Part shown: piece by piece, positions 1-6,471 of the stretch
How the letters are laid out: the number at the start of each line of letters is the position of its first letter
How positions within the stretch are numbered: the stretch's first letter is position 1
NCBI GenBank assembly: GCA_937896185.1
Contig: CALBMG010000021.1
Span: 1 to 7,298 of the forward strand
Direction of reading: 5' to 3'
DNA length: 7,298 nt
Source: an uncultured Microbacteriaceae bacterium
Lineage (GTDB): Bacteria; Actinomycetota; Actinomycetes; Actinomycetales; Microbacteriaceae
Position numbers and translations under genes: made by a program
The notes under the pieces: model-generated
Seen by the model: the letters and a program-made list of their open reading frames with translations, nothing else
What the model was told of the DNA's origin: nothing
The model's database searches: none

Positions 1-1277
1 GTGGCACCGCGGGCCTGCAGTTCACCGGCCATTGCGAGGAAATCCACTGCGGCAGAAATGCCGTCCTTGTCGCGAACCTTCGTCGGGTCGACGAGGTAGC
101 CCAGTGCCTCTTCGTACCCAAAGATGAGGTTCGGCACCCGGTTGACGAATTTGAAGCCGGTCAACGTGTCCGAGTATTCGATTCCGTAGTGTGCGGCGAC
201 CTGGCGCAATGCGGGCGATGACACAATCGAGGCTGCCAATGCGGCGGGGGCATCGGAGCCGCTGTGACGCTCTGCAGCACGCCAACCCAGCAGGCAACCT
301 ACCTCGTTGCCCGTCAGTCTGCGCCACACACCGTTGTCCTTGATGGCGACGGCAAGGCGGTCGGCATCGGGGTCGTTGGCGATGATGAGGTCGATGCCGT
401 GGCGGTCCGCTGTGGCATAGGACAGGTCCAACGCGCCCGGTTCTTCGGGGTTGGGGAACGCCACGGTGGGGAAATTACCGTCGGGGTGGATCTGTTCCTC
501 GACCACCACTGGTGTGCCGAGTCCTGCGGCGGCATAGGTGCGTTCTGAGACTTCCCAGCCCACTCCGTGCATGGCGGTGTACACGAATCGGGCGGGTGTT
601 TCGGGACGTGTGCTGAGGGCTGCGGTGGCGGTCACATACGAATCAATGACGGACTCGTCGGCCATGCGGTACGACGTCGACCGGGGGTATTCGCTGACGG
701 GGGTTGTTGAGGCCTCGAGGATGAGGGCTTCGATTTCGGCGTCCGCGGGGGACACAATCTGGGACCCTTCATCGGCGCCGCCCAGGTATACCTTGTATCC
801 GTTGTCTCGGGGAGGGTTGTGGCTGGCGGTCACCATCACACCGGCGCTGAGGCCCAGACTGCGCACTGCGGTCGCAGTGACGGGTGTCGGAACCTCGCGG
901 TTGAACAGAATGACGTCCAATCCCAGGCCCGCAAAAATCTCGGCGGAGTCACGCGCAAACACATCCGAGTTGATGCGTCCGTCGTAGCCGATGACCACGC
1001 TGGGGGAGTCCTCACGTGCCAGCAGGTAACGAGCGAAACCCATGGCGGCCTGCATGACGAGCACGCGGTTCATGCGGTTCGTGCCGGCGCCGAGTTCGCC
1101 GCGCAACCCGGCTGTACCAAAGGTTAGCCGCGACCCAAATCGGTCGGACAGGTCGGTCATGGCCGCGGAGTCACCCGCGCGGGCGGCATCGAGAATGGGT
1201 CGCAGTTCGGCAACCGTTTCGGGGTCAGGGTCCTGTGCGAGCCAGGATTCTGCTGCGGTGATCAGTGCGGTGTCCAT
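1..1277 (-). CDS. Phospho-sugar mutase (phosphomannomutase/phosphoglucomutase family, possibly phosphopentomutase), C-terminus cut by window edge
   Basis: Cytoplasmic enzyme of the alpha-D-phosphohexomutase superfamily, which moves phosphate between C1 and C6 (or C5) of a sugar through a phosphoserine. The first 425 residues are present; relatives are about 550-590 long, so the phosphate-binding C-terminal domain lies outside the window. Visible in order: FGTAGLRG at 53-60; active-site loop TASHNPP at 150-156 with the phosphoserine at Ser152; metal-binding loop DPDADR at 302-307; sugar-binding loop GYEEALGY at 387-394. The FGTAGLRG and EEALGY forms resemble the PGM2-like subgroup, which includes phosphopentomutases. 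The gene sits 13 bases downstream of purine nucleoside phosphorylase, so conversion of ribose-1-phosphate to ribose-5-phosphate is a reasonable inferred role. Phosphomannomutase or phosphoglucomutase activity cannot be excluded. The ATG start is fixed by a strong ribosome binding site. The family call is firm; the substrate is not. Confidence 0.93.
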   Translation of the reverse strand, partial: MDTALITAAESWLAQDPDPETVAELRPILDAARAGDSAAMTDLSDRFGSRLTFGTAGLRGELGAGTNRMNRVLVMQAAMGFARYLLAREDSPSVVIGYDGRINSDVFARDSAEIFAGLGLDVILFNREVPTPVTATAVRSLGLSAGVMVTASHNPPRDNGYKVYLGGADEGSQIVSPADAEIEALILEASTTPVSEYPRSTSYRMADESVIDSYVTATAALSTRPETPARFVYTAMHGVGWEVSERTYAAAGLGTPVVVEEQIHPDGNFPTVAFPNPEEPGALDLSYATADRHGIDLIIANDPDADRLAVAIKDNGVWRRLTGNEVGCLLGWRAAERHSGSDAPAALAASIVSSPALRQVAAHYGIEYSDTLTGFKFVNRVPNLIFGYEEALGYLVDPTKVRDKDGISAAVDFLAMAGELQARGA

Positions 1278-1283
1278 CGGTTG

Positions 1284-1290
1284 TCCTTCC
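1284..1290 (-). promoter_or_regulatory. Ribosome binding site of the phospho-sugar mutase
   Basis: On the minus strand the bases read GGAAGGA, six bases before the ATG at 1277-1275 and directly abutting the stop codon of the upstream phosphorylase. It is the only well-spaced Shine-Dalgarno sequence in the window. That fits an operon-internal gene that has to recruit ribosomes itself, unlike the other genes here, which appear leaderless. Confidence 0.85.
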
Positions 1291-2163
1291 CTACAGTGCG
1301 GCGACGACGTCGGCCAAAAGCTGCGAAATGACGGGTTCGGCTGCCTTGCCCGACTCCATGACCTCCTGGTGTGACAGGGGGTTGGGTGAAATTCCTGCGG
1401 CGAGGTTGGTGATCAACGAGAAACCGAGAACCTCCATGCCGGCCTCGCGTGCGGCAATTGCCTCCAGGGCGGTCGACATGCCGACGATGTGTCCGCCCAT
1501 GTGCTTGACCATCTGTACTTCGGCGGGGGTTTCATAGTGAGGGCCGCGGAACTGGGCGTAAATTCCTTCATCCAGCTCGGGTTTGACCGTGCGGGCCACA
1601 TCGCGCAGGCGACGCGAATAAAGGTCGGTGAGGTCGATGAAGGTTGCGCCCTCCAATGGCGACGAGGCGGTGAGGTTGATGTGGTCGCTGATCAGGACCG
1701 GAGTGCCAGCATCCCAGGTTTCCTTCAACCCGCCAGCTCCGTTGGTCAACACCATGATTCGTGCGCCTGTCGCAGCTGCGGTTCGCACCGAGTGCACGAC
1801 CCGGCGCACCCCGTGGTCTTCATAGAAGTGGGTGCGCGCACCAATAATGAGGACGTGCTTTCCGCCCGGGGTGCGCAGGCTTCGAATGGTGCCCACATGT
1901 CCTTCGACCGCGGGCTTGCTGAACCCGATGATGTCGGTTGCGGGGAATTCTGCAACAAGTTCGCCCACCAGGTCGGCTGCCTTTGCCCAGCCGCTGCCCA
2001 GTGTCAGGGCGATGTCGTGGCGGGGGACTCCCGTGGCCTCGGCGATTTGGGCCGCGGCCTGAGCCGCAATCTCGTGAGGGTTCGCGGCGGGATTGTCCAG
2101 TGGGTTTCCCACGGTGTCACAGCACGAATCGGTTGAACAGCACGACTTTGAGCGAATTTCCAT
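1291..2163 (-). CDS. Purine-nucleoside phosphorylase (trimeric, PNP/MTAP family)
   Basis: Cytoplasmic purine salvage enzyme that splits purine nucleosides with phosphate into the free base and (deoxy)ribose-1-phosphate. It has 290 residues. Visible motifs: phosphate loop GSGW at 56-59; THFYED at 111-116, in the place of the family's conserved His-Tyr-Glu segment; NGAGG at 141-145; GPHYETPAE at 207-215, whose Glu211 matches the base-binding Glu201 of the human enzyme; GMST at 228-231; ITN at 251-253, whose Asn253 matches human Asn243. These mark the low-molecular-mass trimeric class (the class of actinobacterial enzymes often named deoD or punA). The body of the enzyme starts near residue 28; before it lies a tail with Cys-Cys pairs at 8-9 and 14-15. 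I chose the ATG at 2163 because a TAGGCT -10-like element lies exactly six bases upstream. A GTG at 2112 (residue 18) is the alternative but has no upstream signal. First gene of an operon with the mutase. Confidence 0.95.
   Translation of the reverse strand: MEIRSKSCCSTDSCCDTVGNPLDNPAANPHEIAAQAAAQIAEATGVPRHDIALTLGSGWAKAADLVGELVAEFPATDIIGFSKPAVEGHVGTIRSLRTPGGKHVLIIGARTHFYEDHGVRRVVHSVRTAAATGARIMVLTNGAGGLKETWDAGTPVLISDHINLTASSPLEGATFIDLTDLYSRRLRDVARTVKPELDEGIYAQFRGPHYETPAEVQMVKHMGGHIVGMSTALEAIAAREAGMEVLGFSLITNLAAGISPNPLSHQEVMESGKAAEPVISQLLADVVAAL
2119..2145 (-). repeat. In-frame 9-bp direct repeat encoding Ser-Cys-Cys twice
   Basis: The nine bases TCGTGCTGT (minus strand) occur at 2145-2137 and again at 2127-2119, exactly 18 bases apart and in frame, so both encode Ser-Cys-Cys. 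They give the N-terminal tail of the phosphorylase a CC-x4-CC pattern. The repeat is seen directly. A duplication origin and any function are inference. Confidence 0.8.
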
Positions 2164-2169
2164 ACCGTC

Positions 2170-2175
2170 AGCCTA
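2170..2175 (-). promoter_or_regulatory. Putative -10 element of the phosphorylase-mutase operon (leaderless start)
   Basis: The minus strand reads TAGGCT, then GACGGT, then the ATG at 2163. This fits the actinobacterial TANNNT -10 consensus, with transcription expected to start about seven bases downstream, at the A of the ATG. There is no Shine-Dalgarno sequence between. No clear -35 hexamer is visible. Confidence 0.6.
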
Positions 2176-2207
2176 TTCTTTGCCGGCCATCACCGCGACG
2201 GGCCGCG

Positions 2208-2225
2208 GATGCTATTTTGCGCATC
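2208..2225. repeat. Inverted repeat GATGC-N8-GCATC in the divergent intergenic region
   Basis: GATGC at 2208-2212 and GCATC at 2221-2225 form a perfect 5-bp inverted repeat around the A+T-rich centre TATTTTGC. It lies upstream of lpdA, between the divergent promoters. It could be a small operator, or TATTTT at 2213-2218 could itself be an upstream -10 for lpdA. Five base pairs is weak evidence. Confidence 0.3.
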
Positions 2226-2233
2226 GGGCGTGA

Positions 2234-2239
2234 AACAAT
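2234..2239 (+). promoter_or_regulatory. Possible -10 element of lpdA
   Basis: AACAAT lies exactly six bases before the GTG start of lpdA, the same spacing as the TAGGCT elements in this window. It matches TATAAT at four of six positions but lacks the first T. TATTTT at 2213-2218 is an alternative that would give a leader of about 20 bases. No good Shine-Dalgarno sequence precedes the GTG. Confidence 0.35.
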
Positions 2240-2245
2240 AGGCAG

Positions 2246-3685
2246 GTGAATACTGCAGCCCTTCGTAAGCATCGTGTCGTCGTTATTGGTGGTGGCCCCG
2301 GTGGCTACGAGGCGGCGCTCGCCGCAGCCCAACTGGGCGCCGATTCGACTCTGATCGAACGTGTGGGCGTTGGCGGTAATGCGGTGCTGACGGATGTGGT
2401 TCCGTCGAAGTCGTTGATTGCGACTGCCGAGGCCGCACAGGCGATTTCCGAGGCAGCCGAATTGGGCGTGCAGTTCACTGTCCGTGGTGACAGCGGGACT
2501 GCGCACCGACCCGAGGTTCTCGTAAATTTGGCCGCCGTGAATGAACGACTGCTGCGCCTGGCCAAGGAACAGTCCATCGATATGGGTTCGACACTGACGG
2601 CCGCGGGTGTCACCGTTATTGCCGGTGAGGGGCGCCTTGACGGCACACACCGTGTGATCGTGTCTACCGGTGGCCGCAACCCACAGGATTTCGACACGCT
2701 AGAGGCTGACACCATCATCGTGGCTGTCGGCGCGCACCCGCGCGAGTTGCCCACGGCAATGCCCGATGGTGAACGAATTCTGACGTGGAAGCAGTTATAC
2801 AACCTGGACTCTGTCCCCGAACATTTGGTTGTCATCGGTTCGGGTGTGACCGGTGCCGAATTTGCGTCGGCCTATACGGCGTTGGGCGCCAAGGTCACGC
2901 TGGTATCGAGCCGTGATCGGGTGCTTCCCGGCGAGGACGCCGATGCTGCTGACCTGCTCGAGGGAGTATTCCGTCGTCGCGGGACAACCGTGTTGTCCAA
3001 CAACCGTGCCGAATCGGTGGTTCGCAACGGCGACGTGGTGACCATCACGCTGGGCGATGGTTCGACACTCGAGGCCAGCCACTGCTTGGTCGCCGTTGGC
3101 TCAATCCCCAACACCGAAGGTCTCGGCCTGGCGGATGCCGGAGTGCAGTTGACGGAAACCGGCCACATTCCCGTGAACCGTGTTGCCTGCACCAACGTTC
3201 CCGGAATTTATGCCGTCGGAGACTGCAGCAACGCGATGCCTCTCGCCTCGGTGGCCTCACACCAGGGTCGCACCGCGGTGTTACACGCGCTGGGGGATTT
3301 CGCCAAGCCGTTGGATATGCGTGTCGTGACGAGCAACATTTTCACGTCACCGGAAATTGCGACGGTGGGGGCGTCCGAGCAGGATGTCGCCAACGGCGAC
3401 GTAGCCGGTGTGGTCTACACGTTGGATCTGGAATCCAACGCCCGAGCAAAAATGCAGGGCGTGACCGAGGGTTTCATTAAACTGATTGCTCAGCCCGAGT
3501 CGGGAATCGTGATCGGTGGCGTAATCGTGGGCCCCAAGGCCTCCGAGCTGATTTTGCTGATTTCGTTTGCGATGGAGCACCGTCACACCGTGGACCAGCT
3601 GGCGCGATCGTGGAGCGTGTACCCGTCACTCGCGGGCGCCATCGTCGATGCTGCAAAGGGAATGCATACCGCACTGCGCAGCTAA
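2246..3685 (+). CDS. lpdA: NAD(P)H-quinone dehydrogenase, LpdA-type flavoprotein disulfide reductase homologue
   Basis: A 479-residue FAD flavoprotein with the lipoamide dehydrogenase fold. Visible: FAD-binding GGGPGG at 15-20; NAD(P)-binding GSGVTG at 198-203, followed by Ser-Ser-Arg at 221-223, which would suit NADPH; second FAD motif with YAVGD at 322-326; C-terminal dimerisation domain from about residue 360. Where true lipoamide dehydrogenases have the CxxxxC redox pair before PSK, this protein has GGNAVLTDVVPSK at 43-55 with no cysteine. The C-terminal His-Pro of the catalytic His-Glu pair is replaced by Tyr-Pro (459-460, in VYPSLAG). Both changes match the M. tuberculosis LpdA (Rv3303c) type, which transfers electrons from NAD(P)H to quinones and is linked to oxidative stress protection. 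It should therefore not act in pyruvate dehydrogenase. The GTG start is the only in-frame start just before the FAD fold. It is divergent from the phosphorylase. Confidence 0.92.
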   Translation: MNTAALRKHRVVVIGGGPGGYEAALAAAQLGADSTLIERVGVGGNAVLTDVVPSKSLIATAEAAQAISEAAELGVQFTVRGDSGTAHRPEVLVNLAAVNERLLRLAKEQSIDMGSTLTAAGVTVIAGEGRLDGTHRVIVSTGGRNPQDFDTLEADTIIVAVGAHPRELPTAMPDGERILTWKQLYNLDSVPEHLVVIGSGVTGAEFASAYTALGAKVTLVSSRDRVLPGEDADAADLLEGVFRRRGTTVLSNNRAESVVRNGDVVTITLGDGSTLEASHCLVAVGSIPNTEGLGLADAGVQLTETGHIPVNRVACTNVPGIYAVGDCSNAMPLASVASHQGRTAVLHALGDFAKPLDMRVVTSNIFTSPEIATVGASEQDVANGDVAGVVYTLDLESNARAKMQGVTEGFIKLIAQPESGIVIGGVIVGPKASELILLISFAMEHRHTVDQLARSWSVYPSLAGAIVDAAKGMHTALRS

Positions 3686-3735
3686 TTTCGGTTCGGCGAT
3701 GCCGTCGAAAATGTCGAGTGCGCCGCCAGAACCCC

Positions 3736-3750
3736 CGCGGCTGGACCGCG
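3736..3750. repeat. Small hairpin between lpdA and the DUF4287 gene
   Basis: CGCGG, loop CTGGA, CCGCG forms a 5-bp perfect G+C-rich stem in the 82-base gap after lpdA. No T-run follows, so an intrinsic terminator is doubtful. It lies just before the possible -10 of the next gene. The rest of the gap (3686-3735) shows no clear signal. Confidence 0.3.
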
Positions 3751-3755
3751 TGCGG

Positions 3756-3761
3756 TACAAC
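3756..3761 (+). promoter_or_regulatory. Possible -10 element of the DUF4287 gene
   Basis: TACAAC lies six bases before the ATG at 3768 and matches TATAAT at four of six positions. No Shine-Dalgarno sequence lies between it and the ATG, so a leaderless transcript is plausible. Read-through from lpdA 82 bases upstream is the alternative. Confidence 0.4.
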
Positions 3762-3767
3762 TGTTGT

Positions 3768-3968
3768 ATGACCGAAAAAGTTACCGGCCCCCGCAGCTAT
3801 TTCCCCTCAATCGAAAAGAAGTATGGTCAGCCGATCCAGCATTGGATGGACATCCTCGTGCCGCACGCGGACAAAACCCACATGCAGCAGGTCGCTGTCC
3901 TCAAGGACGAGCACGGTATGGGCCACGGCCATGCCAATGCGATCGTGCACGTGTTCCGCGCACAGTAA
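3768..3968 (+). CDS. Small DUF4287 domain-containing protein (function unknown)
   Basis: A 66-residue soluble protein with no signal peptide or membrane segment. It resembles the DUF4287 family by memory: YFPSIEKKYG at 11-20, then HWMDIL at 25-30, and a C-terminal DEHGMGHGHANAIV at 47-60. The HGxGHGxANA signature is the most typical part. The family has no established biochemical role that I can state, so none is assigned. An open frame extends upstream to 3567 inside lpdA, but the domain begins at the ATG at 3768, which also has a -10-like hexamer at the right distance, so the short form is preferred. The gene converges on the acyl-CoA carboxylase gene, with stop codons 11 bases apart. It is unlikely to be a shadow frame because it does not overlap either neighbour. 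Confidence 0.8.
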   Translation: MTEKVTGPRSYFPSIEKKYGQPIQHWMDILVPHADKTHMQQVAVLKDEHGMGHGHANAIVHVFRAQ

Positions 3969-3984
3969 TTGACGGGAAGTTACT
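3964..3984. repeat. Inverted repeat across two convergent stop codons
   Basis: AGTAA at 3964-3968 and TTACT at 3980-3984 are reverse complements with an 11-base loop. Each arm contains the TAA stop of one convergent gene. The stem is short, A+T-rich and lacks a T-run, so it is not a convincing bidirectional terminator. No other terminator is seen between the two genes. Confidence 0.3.
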
Positions 3985-5749
3985 CGGCGTCGGTAATGGT
4001 CAACAGCAGGTGGCCGCTGGCAACGGTAGCACCCACCTCGGCGTTGATGCCGGTGACGATGCCATCCTTGTGAGCGGCAATGGGCTGCTCCATCTTCATG
4101 GCCTCGAGAACTACGACGAGATCGCCCGCAACCACGGTGTCGCCCTCGGCAACGGCGATCTTCACGATTGTTGCCTGCATGGGTGACTTCACGGCGTTTC
4201 CGCCGCCACCGGTGTGTCCGTGCGCGGTCTTCGAACGCTGAGGCGCGACGGCCTTGCGTGAACGAGACGAGGTCGGAATCAGGTTGTCGGGCACCGAAAC
4301 CTCGAGGCGCTTGCCGTCTACCTCGACGACAACGTTGTGGCGGGTTTCCGGCTCGGCCAACGGCTCAGCCTGACCCTGCCAGGGCAGCAGTTCGTTGACG
4401 AATTCGGTTTCAATCCAGCTGGTGTACACGCTGAACGCATCGTCACCTTCGGGGGCAAACGCGGCGTCGGAGACAACCGCGCGGTGGAACGGCAGAACCG
4501 TCGGCAGGCCTTCGACTTCGAATTCTGCGAGTGCGCGGCGGGCCTTGGCCAGTGCGTCCTTGCGGTCTGTGCCGGTCACAATCAGTTTGGCGAGCAACGA
4601 GTCAAATGAGCCCGAAATCACATCGCCGCTGGTGACACCGCTGTCGACGCGGATGCCGGGGCCGCCGGGAATGCGAATAGCCTTCACCGGGCCGGGAGTG
4701 GGGCGGAAGTTAGCGCCCGGGTCCTCGCCGTTGATGCGGAATTCGATCGAGTGACCGCGAACCTCGGGGTCGGGATAGTTCACAAGTCCGCCCTCGGCGA
4801 TGCGGAACTGCTCGCGCACCAGGTCGAGGCCCGTGACCTCTTCCGAAACGGGGTGTTCCACCTGCAGTCGGGTGTTCACCTCGAGGAAGGTAATGGTCCC
4901 GTCGCTGCCGATGAGGAACTCGCAGGTGCCGGCACCCAGGTAGCCGACCTCGCGCAGGATGTTTTTCGACGCGGTGTACAACAGTTCGCGCTGGGCCTCG
5001 GTCACAAAAGGTGCGGGCGCTTCTTCGACGAGCTTTTGGTGTCGACGTTGCAGCGAGCAGTCGCGGGTTGACACTACGACGACGTTGCCTTCGGAGTCGG
5101 CGAGGCACTGGGTTTCCACGTGACGCGGCTTGTCGAGGTATTTTTCGACGAAGCATTCACCACGGCCGAACGCGGCGACTGCCTCTCGGGTTGCCGATTC
5201 GAACAGTTCGGGAATTTCGTCGCGGGTGCGAGCCACCTTCAGGCCGCGGCCACCGCCACCGAATGCTGCCTTGATGGCGACGGGCAGGCCGTGCTCGTCC
5301 ACAAATTCCAGGATTTCTTCCGCGGTGGACACGGGGTTGATCGTGCCGGGGGCCAGAGGTGCGCCGACCTTTTCAGCAACGTGGCGTGCGCTGACCTTGT
5401 CGCCGAGGCGTTCGATGGCTTCGGGGGATGGGCCGATCCAGATGATGCCTGCGGCGCTGACGGCGCGAGCGAAGTCGGCGTTCTCGGCGAGGAAGCCATA
5501 TCCGGGGTGGATCGCGTCAGCGCCGGAGCGCTTGGCGATTGCCAAAATCTTGTCGATGACCAGGTAGGTCTCTGCACTGGTAGTGCCGTCGAGCGAATAG
5601 GCCTCGTCGGCGAGTTTCACGTGGCGTGCCTCGCGGTCCTGGTTTGCGTACACCGCAACCGATGCGATGCCGGCGTCCTTGGCGGCACGGATAACACGGA
5701 CAGCAATTTCGCCTCGGTTGGCGACAAGCACCTTCGTAATACGGGTCAT
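3980..5749 (-). CDS. accA3: Acetyl/propionyl-CoA carboxylase alpha subunit: biotin carboxylase fused to biotin carboxyl carrier protein
   Basis: Alpha subunit of an actinobacterial acyl-CoA carboxylase. It carboxylates its own biotin with ATP and bicarbonate; a separate beta subunit (AccD), not in this window, then transfers the carboxyl group to acetyl- or propionyl-CoA, supplying malonyl- and methylmalonyl-CoA for lipid synthesis. It has 589 residues, normal for the family. Visible: biotin carboxylase N-terminal domain with NRGEIA at 11-16 and [10 protein letters not shown] at 81-90; ATP-grasp domain with glycine-rich loop GGGGRG at 164-169 and EKYL at 202-205; catalytic [11 protein letters not shown] at 290-300; a basic, low-complexity linker around 494-517; biotinyl domain from about 520 with EAMKM at 549-553, where Lys552 should carry biotin. 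The ATG at 5749 follows a TAGGCT element by six bases. It lies downstream of maf in the same direction with an 83-base gap, and probably has its own promoter. The accA3 name follows the mycobacterial homologue. Confidence 0.96.
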   Translation of the reverse strand: MTRITKVLVANRGEIAVRVIRAAKDAGIASVAVYANQDREARHVKLADEAYSLDGTTSAETYLVIDKILAIAKRSGADAIHPGYGFLAENADFARAVSAAGIIWIGPSPEAIERLGDKVSARHVAEKVGAPLAPGTINPVSTAEEILEFVDEHGLPVAIKAAFGGGGRGLKVARTRDEIPELFESATREAVAAFGRGECFVEKYLDKPRHVETQCLADSEGNVVVVSTRDCSLQRRHQKLVEEAPAPFVTEAQRELLYTASKNILREVGYLGAGTCEFLIGSDGTITFLEVNTRLQVEHPVSEEVTGLDLVREQFRIAEGGLVNYPDPEVRGHSIEFRINGEDPGANFRPTPGPVKAIRIPGGPGIRVDSGVTSGDVISGSFDSLLAKLIVTGTDRKDALAKARRALAEFEVEGLPTVLPFHRAVVSDAAFAPEGDDAFSVYTSWIETEFVNELLPWQGQAEPLAEPETRHNVVVEVDGKRLEVSVPDNLIPTSSRSRKAVAPQRSKTAHGHTGGGGNAVKSPMQATIVKIAVAEGDTVVAGDLVVVLEAMKMEQPIAAHKDGIVTGINAEVGATVASGHLLLTITDAE

Positions 5750-5755
5750 AGCGAC

Positions 5756-5761
5756 AGCCTA
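5756..5761 (-). promoter_or_regulatory. Putative -10 element of the acyl-CoA carboxylase alpha subunit gene (leaderless start)
   Basis: The minus strand reads TAGGCT, six bases (GTCGCT), then the ATG at 5749. Element and spacing are identical to those of the phosphorylase and the RNA methyltransferase. No Shine-Dalgarno sequence and no clear -35 hexamer are visible. The remaining part of the gap up to the maf stop (5762-5832) shows no obvious terminator. Confidence 0.6.
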
Positions 5762-5832
5762 TTAGTGGCGACCGCGCGAATGTTTGTGTGACATCAACAA
5801 AAGGCCGTGATTTTCATCGCGTTGTACGACAA

Positions 5833-6450
5833 TCATCGGTTCCAGAAGTCGGTCCATTCGACGCCGAGTTCCTGTGCCATCAGCCGCAGGCCCGGCACGC
5901 TGATTCCCACCACGGTGTGCGGGTCGCCCTCGATTTCACGCACGAATGCGGCGCCCAAACTGTCGATGGTGAAGGCCCCCGCCACGTGCAGGGGTTCCCC
6001 TGTGGCGATGTAGGCGTCAATTTCGGCATCGCTGACATCGGCAAAGTGCACCGTGGCCACGCTGACCAACCCGGTCGCGGCACGGAATTCACCACCTCGA
6101 TGATCGATAAGCCAGTGTCCCGAAAAGAGCTTTCCCGAACGCCCGCGCTGTGCGAGCCAGCGTTGACGAGCCACCTCGGGGTGGTGAGGTTTCCCATAAA
6201 TGACGTCATCGAGCACGAACGCCGAGTCGCCACCGAAAACGAAACCATCAATCTCGGAACCGCGTTCCACGACAACCGCCTCGGCCTTGGCCTGCGCCAG
6301 CAGTGCGACCATGTCGTGGGCGTTCGCGGGCGCCTGTTGGGCCACAACGGCGTCCTCATCGACACCGGGAGCGATTGCAATCGGTTCAACACCCGCGTTC
6401 CGCAGGGTCTGTAAACGTGCCGGCGAGGTCGAAGCCAAATAGAAACGCAT
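5833..6450 (-). CDS. maf: Maf family nucleoside triphosphate pyrophosphatase
   Basis: House-cleaning enzyme of the Maf/HAM1-like fold that hydrolyses non-canonical or modified nucleoside triphosphates to monophosphates, cytoplasmic; older annotations call it a septum formation inhibitor. It has 205 residues, normal length. Visible: STSPAR at 7-12, the nucleotide-binding N-terminal motif; GGDSAF at 73-78 with the likely catalytic Asp75; GKP at 86-88; TGL at 127-129; AGAFTID at 157-163; GDPHTVVGI at 175-183 near the C-terminus. An open frame continues upstream to 6780, but that extension lies antisense to the methyltransferase and has no family similarity. The ATG at 6450 starts directly at the family's N-terminal strand and has TATCCT seven bases upstream. 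Which nucleotide it prefers cannot be read from the sequence. Divergent from the methyltransferase and upstream of accA3. Confidence 0.93.
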   Translation of the reverse strand: MRFYLASTSPARLQTLRNAGVEPIAIAPGVDEDAVVAQQAPANAHDMVALLAQAKAEAVVVERGSEIDGFVFGGDSAFVLDDVIYGKPHHPEVARQRWLAQRGRSGKLFSGHWLIDHRGGEFRAATGLVSVATVHFADVSDAEIDAYIATGEPLHVAGAFTIDSLGAAFVREIEGDPHTVVGISVPGLRLMAQELGVEWTDFWNR

Positions 6451-6451
6451 A

Positions 6452-6459
6452 CTCGCGAG
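6452..6459. repeat. Palindrome CTCGCGAG in the maf/methyltransferase divergent promoter
   Basis: An 8-bp perfect palindrome lies between the maf ATG and its -10-like element. GATATC (6460-6465) and CCTAGG (6470-6475) are two more palindromes in the same 33-base gap. This is dense symmetry for so short a region and could hold a regulator site, but short G+C-rich palindromes also arise by chance. Confidence 0.35.
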
Positions 6460-6463
6460 GATA
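6458..6463 (-). promoter_or_regulatory. Putative -10 element of maf (leaderless start)
   Basis: The minus strand reads TATCCT, seven bases, then the ATG at 6450. It fits TANNNT. No Shine-Dalgarno sequence lies between. Its -35 region would fall at about 6481-6486, over the start of the divergent methyltransferase. Confidence 0.5.
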
Positions 6464-6471
6464 TCGCGCCC

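Larger units (their letters stand above)
2171..2243. repeat. Inverted repeat GCCTATT / AATAGGC between divergent genes
   Basis: GCCTATT at 2171-2177 is repeated as its exact reverse complement AATAGGC at 2237-2243, near opposite ends of the 82-base gap between the phosphorylase and lpdA. The left copy contains the phosphorylase -10 element. The right copy overlaps the lpdA start region but is too close to its GTG to be a -10 for that start. The symmetry could be an operator or chance. Confidence 0.4.

Noticed and set aside
538..987. Plus-strand open frame of 149 codons opposite the mutase
   Set aside because: The minus-strand frame here encodes the TASHNPP active-site region of the mutase, so the plus frame is a shadow.
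1489..2136. Open frame of 215 codons on the plus strand, opposite the phosphorylase
   Set aside because: It is entirely antisense to a strongly supported enzyme. Its translation has no recognisable domain, and long antisense frames are common in G+C-rich genes.
3686..3720. Possible terminator after lpdA (TTCGGC-GATG-GCC-like pairing)
   Set aside because: The stem is only three paired bases plus an imperfect extension, with no T-run following.
3567..3767. Longer form of the DUF4287 gene starting inside lpdA
   Set aside because: The added residues overlap lpdA in another frame and do not resemble the family. The domain begins right at the ATG at 3768.
5120..5791. Open frame of 223 codons on the plus strand, opposite the carboxylase gene
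   Set aside because: It is antisense to the conserved biotin carboxylase domain and its translation has no family features.
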